Part shown: positions 32,779 to 39,544 of the stretch, piece after piece
How positions within the stretch are numbered: the stretch's first letter is position 1
How the letters are laid out: every line of letters begins with the position of its first letter
IMG/VR virus record: IMGVR_UViG_3300015242_000026
Coordinates: 1-60,347 of that record
Direction: 5' to 3' (one strand)
DNA from: a virus
DNA length: 60,347 bases
The notes under the pieces: model-generated
The model's database searches: none
The model's input: only the letters and a program-made list of their open reading frames with translations
What the model was told of the DNA's origin: nothing
Translations under genes and position numbers: made by a program

Positions 32779-32815
32779 CGGGTACAGCTCCCCGCGGGAA
32801 ACCTCAGGGGTACGC

Positions 32816-32971
32816 TCACCGGTTCCTCGCCTCCTCACGGCGGGCACGTTCACGCGCCTCACGGAGGCGGGTGACCAGCTCGCTGCGCTCGAACCGCTCG
32901 CCGAACTCCAGGTCCAACGCCGTCAATGCTTCGATGCACATCGTCAACTCGGAAATCGTCAGCACGTCCAT
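32816..32971 (-). CDS. 51-aa charged helical protein
   Basis: ATG 32971, stop 32816-32818 overlapping a GTGA. It reads DVLTISELTMCIEALTALD and continues as one strongly charged helix (ELVTRLREARERARREEA). Too short for family assignment; supported by position, length that fills the gap and consistent codon use. Confidence 0.55.
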   Translation of the reverse strand: MDVLTISELTMCIEALTALDLEFGERFERSELVTRLREARERARREEARNR

Positions 32972-33011
32972 GCCACCTATCAAGATCGCAACGAAGAAGG
33001 GGGTTGAGATT

Positions 33012-33143
33012 TCAGGAGCCCTGGCCGAACAGGCGCTTGTCGCGACGACGCATCTTCTTCGCGAACCGACGCGCCTGGCGGGGCGTCAGGCCAGCACGAC
33101 CCGTCTGGTCCGTGTAGACCGCGTAGCGGCAGCCGTCATACAT
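33012..33143 (-). CDS. 43-aa basic protein
   Basis: ATG 33143 behind TTGGAGACCGAG. Product YDGCRYAVYTDQTGRAGLTP then a basic helix (RRFAKKMRRRDKRLFG). The same GGAGACCGAG ribosome site precedes the next gene upstream. The TDQTGRAGLTPRQ core is seen in small proteins near Streptomyces transfer genes; function unknown. Confidence 0.6.
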   Translation of the reverse strand: MYDGCRYAVYTDQTGRAGLTPRQARRFAKKMRRRDKRLFGQGS

Positions 33144-33213
33144 CTCGGTCTCCAATCAAGATCGCGAAGGGGAACAGAGGGAGGGGCGGCTCTACGGCCG
33201 CCCCCGAGATCAA

Positions 33214-33345
33214 CTATTTGCCCTTGCTCTTCCTCTCGCGCTTGTCCCTCTCGACCATCTGCGCGTAACCGGTGGACATCGAACACACGGCACTCCCAGT
33301 GGCGTGACCGCCGCCGCACTTGCTACAGGTCGTCTGCTTCGCCAT
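33214..33345 (-). CDS. 43-aa zinc-knuckle-like protein, first gene of the transfer operon
   Basis: ATG 33345 behind GGGAGACCGAG. It has TTCSKCGGGHATGSAVC (Cys at 7, 10 and 21 plus His14), a likely zinc site, then a charged helix (MVERDKRERKSKGK). It lies directly downstream of the minus-strand promoter at 33384-33413, so it leads the operon. The frame upstream of its ATG is open for a long way but only by chance. Confidence 0.65.
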   Translation of the reverse strand: MAKQTTCSKCGGGHATGSAVCSMSTGYAQMVERDKRERKSKGK

Positions 33346-33365
33346 CTCGGTCTCCCTCGTTGCTG

Positions 33366-33443
33366 TTTCTGTGTTCTGGGGTAACACTAAAGACCGGACC
33401 CATTGCGTGTCAAGAGGTAACATGTATAGCCTGAACACAGAAA
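33366..33443. promoter_or_regulatory. Back-to-back promoters with symmetric operator
   Basis: Plus promoter: TTGCGT (33403-33408), 16 bases, TATAGC (33425-33430). Minus promoter: TTGACA (complement of 33408-33413), 18 bases, TAGTGT (complement of 33384-33389). An 11-bp perfect inverted repeat has its arms at each predicted start site (TTTCTGTGTTC 33366-33376; GAACACAGAAA 33433-33443). GGTAACA occurs in direct repeat at 33380 and 33416. One regulator could shut both operons. Confidence 0.75.
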
Positions 33444-33470
33444 TGATCCAGTCTGCGGAGGGTGTTACCG

Positions 33471-33716
33471 ATGGGAACGGAAAGCCGTTACTCTCAGCGC
33501 GTGTCCAGACTTCCCACCGCGCTGAACGACAGACAGAAGCGGCTGCTGGCCGCTCTGGCGGGCGTCGTGGAGAAGCGCCGCCGCAACGACGCGGAGTACG
33601 AGGACCTGCTCGTCCAGTGCAAGGCAGCGGACATCCCGATCGCACACATCGCGGACACCGCAGGGGTGCAGCGGAAGACGATCTACAGCCAGCTCGGGCG
33701 TGCCGGTGGGGGCTGA
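33471..33716 (+). CDS. HTH regulator, divergent from transfer operon
   Basis: 81 aa from ATG 33471 (GGAGGG 9 bases upstream; GTG 33462 is possible). A helical first half (LNDRQKRLLAALAGVVEKR, coiled) leads to an HTH near residues 45-75 (IPIAHIADTAGVQRKTIYSQ), like those of small phage and plasmid regulators. It is the first gene right of the symmetric operator and the best candidate to bind it. Confidence 0.7.
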   Translation: MGTESRYSQRVSRLPTALNDRQKRLLAALAGVVEKRRRNDAEYEDLLVQCKAADIPIAHIADTAGVQRKTIYSQLGRAGGG

Positions 33717-33720
33717 ACCC

Positions 33721-34227
33721 GTGGGCCGGACCGCCCTGTATGAGCTGCACGACGACGCGGGCGTGCTGCTCTACGTCGGCATCTCCAATCGGCCTCGGGT
33801 CCGATTCGCCAAGCACGCCCACGACAAGGTCTGGTGGCCAGAGGTAGCGACATGGACAGTCACCTGGCACGAAACCCGCGACGGCGCCGCACTCGCAGAG
33901 GTGACTGCGATTCGTACCAAACGTCCCCGACACAACAAGGCCCTGCCAGACGAGTACGGCGTCTACCGAGTCGCTGGGCGTCGCCCGCCGTTGAGCCCGG
34001 ACCACGTCGCAGTTCTTGAGCGCCTGGCTTCGATCGTGGACCCGGCCGCGCGCGCCATAGAGATCGGCCGGCAACTCCAGGCGATCCCAAAGACTCAGCA
34101 GCGCTTGGCGGGCATGCGGCAGGCCGCCGTTCTTGAAATGCGCGCCAACGGCACGACCTTGGCCAAGATCGGCGCGGAGTTGGGCGTGAGCAGCGGGCGC
34201 GCCCAACAGATCAGTATCGGCGAATGA
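33721..34227 (+). CDS. GIY-YIG nuclease-like protein with C-terminal HTH
   Basis: 168 aa from GTG 33721 (GGGGG 9 bases upstream; GTG 33700 also open). The N-terminus has the GIY-YIG frame: ALYELHDDAGVLLYVGISNR (the two motifs read ALY and YVG) with Arg and His following (RVRFAKHA), then TKRPRHNKALPDEY. Residues about 140-168 are an HTH (GTTLAKIGAELGVSSGRAQQ). Proteins of this kind may cut DNA or act as site-specific regulators. Second gene of the divergent operon, closed by a terminator. Confidence 0.82.
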   Translation: MGRTALYELHDDAGVLLYVGISNRPRVRFAKHAHDKVWWPEVATWTVTWHETRDGAALAEVTAIRTKRPRHNKALPDEYGVYRVAGRRPPLSPDHVAVLERLASIVDPAARAIEIGRQLQAIPKTQQRLAGMRQAAVLEMRANGTTLAKIGAELGVSSGRAQQISIGE

Positions 34228-34236
34228 GCACAACGA

Positions 34237-34274
34237 AGCGGCCCCGCCAGTCCTCAGGGACAGGCGGGGCCGCT
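34237..34274. terminator. Bidirectional hairpin terminator
   Basis: Perfect 12-bp stem AGCGGCCCCGCC / GGCGGGGCCGCT with a 14-base loop between convergent genes (34227 plus, 34290 minus). T content after the stem is low on either side, but stem strength and place support termination. Confidence 0.8.
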
Positions 34275-34289
34275 CTGCTCGTGCTAGGG

Positions 34290-34898
34290 CTAGCCCACCT
34301 TGACCCAGTCCCCGCAGTCCCTGCTGACAAATGTGTCGTCGCTGGCCCGGATCGTTACCCGCTGCTTCACCTTCGAAGCGGTGATGAAGTTGTTGGCGAC
34401 GATCTGACCGTTCCGGCCGCGCTCCCAGTAACAGCCCTCGATGTCGGAGCTGGTCGTCTCGTAGGTGCCGGGTTTCACCTCGCTGGGCACGGCGTGCGCG
34501 TCGCCGCCACCGATCCCGCCCTGCGCCCGCTGCCATACCGCCAGATATTGCGGGCAGCCTGCTCTCAACTCGTCCGGGTTGATGTTGCCGCTGTTCTGGT
34601 TCTGGATGTAGGCGTCGAGCAGGTCGGCCTCGCCGGACCTTGCCCACGCTTCCGAGTCGGAGCAGGTAGAGCTGATCGAAGGTGTCGGGCTGGGCTGCGG
34701 AGGCGTCGGCTGACTCTCTGTCGCCTGGGCGACAGGCGGCTGCGTATCGGATGGGCTGGCCGCAGCGACCGGCGCATGCCCGCCGGTGCGCGCTGCAACG
34801 GCTGCCACAACGGGGATGACGAGAAGGACCACGCATACCGCGCCGCCCATAATCCATCTCCGCCGCTCCTGCTGCCGGAGCGTGTCCATGGGTGTCAT
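34290..34898 (-). CDS. Membrane-anchored exported protein, lysogenic conversion candidate
   Basis: 202 aa from ATG 34898 (ATG 34889 also possible). Basic N-terminus (QQERRRW), one span about 17-36, a Pro/Ser/Thr linker about 45-75, then an outer domain ending GTYETTSSDIEGCYWERG and DCGDWVKVG. The latter pattern (PGTY...CYW...CG.W.KVG) is a domain widespread in secreted and lipoproteins of actinobacteria, with paired Cys. It stands alone between a terminator and the regulator region, like genes expressed from a prophage. Confidence 0.75.
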   Translation of the reverse strand: MTPMDTLRQQERRRWIMGGAVCVVLLVIPVVAAVAARTGGHAPVAAASPSDTQPPVAQATESQPTPPQPSPTPSISSTCSDSEAWARSGEADLLDAYIQNQNSGNINPDELRAGCPQYLAVWQRAQGGIGGGDAHAVPSEVKPGTYETTSSDIEGCYWERGRNGQIVANNFITASKVKQRVTIRASDDTFVSRDCGDWVKVG

Positions 34899-34899
34899 G

Positions 34900-35406
34900 T
34901 CCCGCAGTGTGACCGGTCACGTCCAGTAGGTCACCGGATGATCGGTCGCCATGTCCTAATGATTCGGTCATCGGGACATCAACCGCGATCGACCGGACGC
35001 GTTCGACCGGCAGGCCAAGCAGTCGGGCAATCTCATTGATCGGCGTGCCTAGCTCATGCATCCTGACGACGAACTGGACCTCCGGGTCCGGCCTGCGCCT
35101 CGATGGTGATCGGGTGTACGCGAACACCCCGCCGGCCGCCTCGACCGCCGCTCGCAACTCGCCGTCGTCGCGTCCTTCGATCGCGACGAGAACCGCGGCG
35201 GCCTGGCCGTCTCGGACCAACGCCACCGCCGCAACCCGGTCCGGAGTTACGCTCACGACCTCATACCCGTTGCGCTCCAGGTAGGACCTGCTGGCCGCGT
35301 ACTGACGTAACACGTCGATCTGGCCCCGACAAAGCAGGACCGCACGGCGCCCGTGGGCGACCGGGGAATGGTCGGTGAGTGTTTGATGAGCGTCGATTAG
35401 CGGCAT
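34900..35406 (-). CDS. Regulatory or resolvase-like protein, 3' end not defined
   Basis: Starts at ATG 35406 (GGGGAGG 4 bases upstream). First 125 residues: a Rossmann-like resolvase-type fold (AVLLCRGQIDVLRQYAAS, YEVVSVTPDRVAAVALV, AAVLVAIEGRDDGEL); then an HTH near 130-155 (TPINEIARLLGLPVERVRS). Proteins of this make-up occur beside integrase and regulator genes of Streptomyces elements. No stop is met near residue 170 where the family should end; the frame stays open to 33214 across other genes, so the stop may be lost by a base change. The end given is approximate. Confidence 0.55.
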
Positions 35407-35512
35407 GCGGCCTCCCCGATGCGAGGGGGAGCGCGGCAGCCGGGCCATTGTGGATCATCCGACCACCGCACTCCTGCACGCACCGTAGGAATTGGATTAC
35501 GGTCGAACCAGA

Positions 35513-35548
35513 TCACTGGCGGGTCAGATCGGTGCCGTGCGCCAGTGA
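35513..35548. promoter_or_regulatory. Inverted repeat downstream of XRE-TPR gene
   Basis: Perfect 9-bp arms TCACTGGCG (35513-35521) and CGCCAGTGA (35540-35548), 18-base centre, between the XRE-TPR gene and the start of the resolvase-like gene. GGGTCAG occurs beside it at 35521 and again near 35562. It may be a terminator of the upstream gene or an operator of the downstream one. Confidence 0.5.
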
Positions 35549-35564
35549 ACTAACCCGCAGTGGG

Positions 35565-36812
35565 TCAGTCGCGCACGTCGAGAAAGTCGGCCAGCTCACG
35601 CAGATCCGCAGGCACGGTACGTGCACGGGTGTGCAGGAGCCGCCCGGTCAGGGTCCGGCCGTAGCGCTGATAGCGCAGCCAGCCCGGCACTGTCTGCCGC
35701 AGGCGTAGCAGCACGGCGATCGCCTCGTCGGGCCGGCGTCGCTCAAGGTGCGCGGCTGCGACGTCGAGCTCGAAGCGGTGATGGGTGACTAGTGGCGTCG
35801 CATCGTCGGGGACGTCTCGCGCCGACCGGAGTGCAGTGTCAACGTCGCCACTGACCATCGCCAGCTCGACTTCGCGCATAGCTACGACGGCGGGGCTGAT
35901 TTGCGTCCAGTGCGCGACGTCATTGGAGCGGTAGTCCTCCGCGACGTATGCCGCGGCCCTGGCCCGGCGCAATGCGTCGGCGGCTACATCGGGCCGGTTG
36001 TTGCGGGTGGCCGCCGCGGCGGCTCCGAGGTTCAGCCAGCCCCAGGTGCCGACCTGGGCCAACGGTGAGCGGGTAAAACTGGGCTCCACTGCTTGGGCGC
36101 TGGCCAGCGCGGCCAGCTCGGCGTCGTCGAACCGGGCCTGCCGTGTCAGTAGCCAGTTTTCCGTGCATACCACCGCCGCCATCGTCGCCTCGCTCCCGAT
36201 GGCCCGGCCGGCGTCCATCGCCAACCCGAGCGATTGATAGGCGAGGTCGTCGTGGCGTAGCTGGATGAGCACCATGCCTGCGGTGATGTAGATCTGCGCA
36301 AGCTGCTCGCGTACCACGTCCGCGTCGCCGCCCGCCACGCTGTCCGCAGCGTGCCGCGCGTGGATGATCGCGGTTGGCAGGGCCGCGACCGCGCCGGCAT
36401 AGTCGGAATCTCGGAACATGCCATTGACCTCGCGCGCGGCCTGTCGCACCGCGTCGGCCGTGGGTGGCTCCTCGTCGTCGGCGAGCGTTGGCGCCGAGCT
36501 GTCGGTGACTGATCGTGCCGGCTGGAGAGCCCTGCGGATCCCATACAGGTCGTCGCGGTCGTCGCGGTCGACCGGGCCGACGAACCGCGGAGTCGGTTTG
36601 AACAGATCGACCGTGGTCAGGTCGAGAGCCCCGGCGAGTTTGCGTAGCGTCGGAAGCGACGCAGAGTCCCGGTCACCGCGTTCGAGTTTGCGGATCACAG
36701 ACACGCTGACCGCCGCACGCTCTGCGAGTTGCTCCTGCGTCATGCCGCGCCGACGTCGCATACGCGCGAGGTTGTCACCGAGCGCGGGGAACTTGTCGAC
36801 CATCACCTTCAC
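35565..36812 (-). CDS. XRE-family regulator with TPR-like domain
   Basis: 415 aa. HTH at about 10-65 (LGDNLARMRRRRGMTQEQLA, VSVSVIRKLERGDRDSAS), an acidic linker, then helical repeats of TPR type about 120-400 (e.g. QIYITAGMVLIQLRHDDLAY, AMDAGRAIGSE). Such HTH-TPR proteins are common next to integrase genes of actinomycete elements and in host genomes, where they sense a peptide or protein partner. It would regulate lysogeny or transfer; target sites are unknown. Confidence 0.82.
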   Translation of the reverse strand: MKVMVDKFPALGDNLARMRRRRGMTQEQLAERAAVSVSVIRKLERGDRDSASLPTLRKLAGALDLTTVDLFKPTPRFVGPVDRDDRDDLYGIRRALQPARSVTDSSAPTLADDEEPPTADAVRQAAREVNGMFRDSDYAGAVAALPTAIIHARHAADSVAGGDADVVREQLAQIYITAGMVLIQLRHDDLAYQSLGLAMDAGRAIGSEATMAAVVCTENWLLTRQARFDDAELAALASAQAVEPSFTRSPLAQVGTWGWLNLGAAAAATRNNRPDVAADALRRARAAAYVAEDYRSNDVAHWTQISPAVVAMREVELAMVSGDVDTALRSARDVPDDATPLVTHHRFELDVAAAHLERRRPDEAIAVLLRLRQTVPGWLRYQRYGRTLTGRLLHTRARTVPADLRELADFLDVRD

Positions 36813-36899
36813 TCCCAGGCAGAGGACTGGGCCGGCGGGCGACCGGGCCTCTACACCCGATGCCCGCCGTGCCCTCTAAGGTACTCCCAGCCCAGGTTC
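36813..36899. other. Non-coding gap next to integrase: attP candidate
   Basis: 87 bases between the integrase stop and the XRE-TPR start. It contains two related words (ACTCCCAGGCAG near 36814 and ACTCCCAGCCCAGG near 36881) and CCCAG/CTGGG pairs that could be integrase arm or core sites. It is the only sizeable gap touching the integrase gene. No host sequence is available to confirm the core. Confidence 0.35.
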
Positions 36900-37802
36900 T
36901 CAGCAGGGGGCAGGAGCGGGCAGCGCATTGACGGCGAGTCGGCGCTGCTCGCTCGTAACGAGCGCATAGATCTTGGTGGTATTCGGGTTGGCGTGACCCA
37001 TCAATATCGACACCGTGAGTAGATCCGCGCCCGCGCCGCCCAGTTCCTTCGGCCGTAATAGCATCGTCGCGAATCGGCTACGGAATCGATGCATGGTGAT
37101 GTCAGGCATTCCGATCTTGTCGAAGCGGTACGCCATACGACTCGACATCTGATAGGCCGTCATCACCCGCCCCGACCCGAGCAGCGCGATCGGGCCGGGT
37201 GGTATGGCCCGCATTCGACGCCACAGGTCCGGATGCGTCTCGACGATCCGGGACTTGCCGCCTTTGCCCTGGTGGACCGCCAACTCGTCGGCGTTGACGT
37301 GACGGCGGTCGAGTGCCGCCACCTCGCAGGATCTCAGCCCGGCATAGGCGGCGAGCATCACGTACAGGTCCCATGGCGGCGCGAGCAGCGTCAATGCTTG
37401 CTGTAGCTCGTCCTCGGTGGCCGGACGGGGCAGACCGGCCTCGACCTTGGGGCGCATGAGGCCTGCCGAGGGGTCATGACCGATGCGCCCGGCCATGTCG
37501 CGGAAGAAACCCACGATGTGCGTGTAGTAGGTGCCGCGGGTCTGGGCAGACCAGGGGCATCGGCCGCGGGTACCGACCGGGCCGGCCTGGGCCAGCCAGT
37601 CCTCGAGGTCCTCGGTGGTGGCGTCGACCAGGCCGAGGGGTAGGTCCCGGTCGAGCCGCTCGAGCAGCTCACCGCGATCGGTGATGGTCCTCTCGGAGAG
37701 GTTGGCTCCCCGGCAGCGTCTCAGATGCGCTGTGATCATGTCATTCATGTTCGGTGACATTGCCGTCACTGACATTGCGGCGGTATCCGGGAGATTGGCC
37801 AT
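36900..37802 (-). CDS. int: Tyrosine integrase
   Basis: 300 aa. The catalytic residues of tyrosine recombinases are all visible: Arg157 (AYAGLRSCEV), Lys183 (GKGGKSRIV), His238/Arg241 (TMHRFRSRFAT), His270 (MGHANPNTT) and the nucleophile Tyr279 (KIYALV). An N-terminal SAM-like core-binding domain covers about 20-110. Start near 37802; several Met codons follow within 22 residues. It lies 1 base after the repressor gene on the same strand, so the two may be co-transcribed. Confidence 0.95.
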   Translation of the reverse strand: MANLPDTAAMSVTAMSPNMNDMITAHLRRCRGANLSERTITDRGELLERLDRDLPLGLVDATTEDLEDWLAQAGPVGTRGRCPWSAQTRGTYYTHIVGFFRDMAGRIGHDPSAGLMRPKVEAGLPRPATEDELQQALTLLAPPWDLYVMLAAYAGLRSCEVAALDRRHVNADELAVHQGKGGKSRIVETHPDLWRRMRAIPPGPIALLGSGRVMTAYQMSSRMAYRFDKIGMPDITMHRFRSRFATMLLRPKELGGAGADLLTVSILMGHANPNTTKIYALVTSEQRRLAVNALPAPAPC

Positions 37803-37803
37803 G

Positions 37804-38265
37804 TCAAGCCGCCACGGGTTCGGAGCGATCGATCGAAACGGCCCTGCGCCTGAGGCGCTGCCTGTTACCCGATGGGGTTAGTCCGTCTGGCCGGTCCGAC
37901 AGGGCCCGAACGGCTGGCCTAGGATACGGGTACGTAACTTTGATAGGCCGAACGGTTGGCCTTCCCTTGGCCGGAGTTAACGGCCCGCCGAACAAAAGCC
38001 ACTGCCGGTCGATGTCTAGGCAGTCGGCGACCCTGCCCGCGACGTCGATGATGTCTGCCGGTCGGCGACCGGCTTCCCAGGTGCTCCAGGTCGCGTAGTG
38101 CAGCTCGCACCGAGCTGCGGCTTCGCGGATCGTTAGCCCTTCGAGGCGTCGGGCGAGCACGAGTCGATTCGCGAACGTATCGCTCGGGATGCGCCCCTGT
38201 CGTTGCTGGTCAGATCCATCGAGCTTGGCCGGCAGCTCGCGGTCCCCAGAACTCGCGGTAGTCAT
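37804..38265 (-). CDS. Immunity repressor (XRE family)
   Basis: 153 aa from ATG 38265. HTH at about 31-92: FANRLVLARRLEGLTIREAA, then CELHYATWSTWEAGRRPAD and LDIDRQWLLFGGPL, the pattern of the XRE repressors that temperate actinophages encode beside the integrase. The remaining 60 residues are Pro/Arg-rich. It is divergent from a small Cro-like gene across a 130-base region with palindromes, the classic arrangement of a lysogeny switch. Confidence 0.87.
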   Translation of the reverse strand: MTTASSGDRELPAKLDGSDQQRQGRIPSDTFANRLVLARRLEGLTIREAAARCELHYATWSTWEAGRRPADIIDVAGRVADCLDIDRQWLLFGGPLTPAKGRPTVRPIKVTYPYPRPAVRALSDRPDGLTPSGNRQRLRRRAVSIDRSEPVAA

Positions 38266-38353
38266 GCCACGAGTGTGGCGTACGAGCAATATTGTTGGCA
38301 ATAAGTCCAGATGGATGATCGTATGAACGTGATGTGCCCGAACAGGTAACGAC

Positions 38354-38410
38354 GTAGTCCTTGACTACACCGGTGCTCTTCCGCCAGCCTGTGTAGCGTG
38401 ACAGCTACAC
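38354..38410. promoter_or_regulatory. Lysogeny switch operators
   Basis: Two palindromes in the divergent region: GTAGT-N5-ACTAC (38354-38368) and GTGTAGC-N6-GCTACAC (38391-38410); the second covers the GTG start of the Cro-like gene at 38398. TTGACT at 38361-38366 could be a -35. The half-site GTAGC is the same as in the repeat cluster at 27844-27929. Confidence 0.75.
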
Positions 38411-38643
38411 GAGAGCACATCGCAGGCGAGGTTCGCGCCGAGCTGGCCCGGCAAGGCAAGTCGCGCGCCTACCTCGTCGAACTCCTCAACCTCGAAGCCA
38501 GTGCCGTGAGCTGGAAGTTGCACGGCAAGCGCTCGTTCCGCGCCGAAGAGCTCGCGGCCATCGCCGCCGGGCTCGGCGTGCCCGTTACCCAGTTCACGGC
38601 CGTAGGGCGCCCTGCCGCACCCCGGCGCCGAGGTGCGGCATGA
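38398..38643 (+). CDS. Cro-like HTH regulator
   Basis: 81 aa from GTG 38398, which lies inside an operator palindrome with no room for a normal Shine-Dalgarno, so translation may be leaderless. HTH core: IAGEVRAELARQGKSRAYLV, EASAVSWKLHGKRSFRAEE, LAAIAAGLGVPVTQF. First gene of the rightward early operon and opposed to the repressor; by analogy it would favour lytic growth. Confidence 0.82.
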   Translation: MTATREHIAGEVRAELARQGKSRAYLVELLNLEASAVSWKLHGKRSFRAEELAAIAAGLGVPVTQFTAVGRPAAPRRRGAA

Positions 38644-39158
38644 CCAACCTTGGATCTCCCGAGTACTCCCCGGCTGGCCGGGACCCTGTTGATGATCCTC
38701 TCCTGGGTGATCTTCGGGTGGTCGCTACAACCGGCCAGCCGGGGCCGGCGGCAGGCGAGTTTTGTCACCGCCACTTTTCTTGGTTGTGCCAGGCCGGGCA
38801 GGGCCAATGCCAGAGGTCGAACGCGACACCTCGTGTGTGGCTGGTGGCGGAGCAGCCGGGCCGTGAGGTTCTGAAGGTCAGGGACATCGATCTAGATCCG
38901 TGGCTGCGGAACGTTTCGGACGGCCCGTCGGAGTTGGACACCTGGTCGCCCGTGGGGGAGCCGGACACGGAGTTGCCCTGGCCTTCGTTGCTGGGTGAGT
39001 TCGGTCCGCTCACGGAAGAGCTTGGCCTGCCGTCGCTGTCGGGCCATGGTGCGGCGATGGTGTCTCCCGCTGTCGCCGTTGGGGGTGAGGCGGACCCGGG
39101 ACTTTCGCGGTCCGGGTCCGCCGACCCTCTCGATGAGCGTGAAGGGGCAGCGTCATGA
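38640..39158 (+). CDS. 172-aa early protein with Cys/His segment
   Basis: ATG 38640 overlaps the Cro-like stop (ATGA). Not recognised. A CHRHFSWLCQAGQGQCQ segment near residue 42 has three Cys and two His in zinc-finger-like spacing; the rest is acidic and Ser/Pro-rich. Another frame (38650-38874) encodes a possible membrane span, but the coupling to the upstream gene favours this one. Confidence 0.5.
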   Translation: MTNLGSPEYSPAGRDPVDDPLLGDLRVVATTGQPGPAAGEFCHRHFSWLCQAGQGQCQRSNATPRVWLVAEQPGREVLKVRDIDLDPWLRNVSDGPSELDTWSPVGEPDTELPWPSLLGEFGPLTEELGLPSLSGHGAAMVSPAVAVGGEADPGLSRSGSADPLDEREGAAS

Positions 39159-39544
39159 CGGCCCCGGTCCAGGTCTCTGAGCGGGTCGCTGCTGGGGTGG
39201 CGTGGCTGGATGAGAACGTGCCTGGCTGGCCGGCGAAGATCGACCTGGACGAGCTGGACATGGGCAGTCCCAGTTGCTGCGTGCTCGGGCAGGTCTATGG
39301 CAGCTACTGGCGATCGCCGCTGGTCAGCCACGTTGACTGCGCTTGCGAAGAGTCCAGCATTGAATGCGCTCGGGACTGTGACGGCTTGTGCGGCGATGAG
39401 TGTGAATGCTCGCCGGAGTGCGACGACTCGGCTGCTCTTCCGCTCGGGTTCGCGGGCGATCCTTGGCTAACCAACTGCGGCCCTTGCCAGGCTGAGTGGG
39501 TCCGTGTCATCACGGCTCGTACTGCTGCTGCGGGTGTGTCGTGA
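39155..39544 (+). CDS. 129-aa Cys-rich early protein
   Basis: ATG 39155 overlaps the preceding stop. Begins with a helix (VSERVAAGVAWLDENVPGWP), contains GSPSCCVLGQVYGSYW near 52-67 (a pattern common in small actinophage proteins) and a dense acidic Cys block (CACEESSIECARDCDGLCG). Function unknown; metal binding is likely. Confidence 0.65.
   Translation: MTAPVQVSERVAAGVAWLDENVPGWPAKIDLDELDMGSPSCCVLGQVYGSYWRSPLVSHVDCACEESSIECARDCDGLCGDECECSPECDDSAALPLGFAGDPWLTNCGPCQAEWVRVITARTAAAGVS

Noticed and set aside
33214-35448. A single 744-aa minus-strand protein
   Set aside because: Only the first ~170 and last 43 residues look coding; the middle lies over well-supported genes on both strands (33471-34227 plus, 34290-34898 minus).
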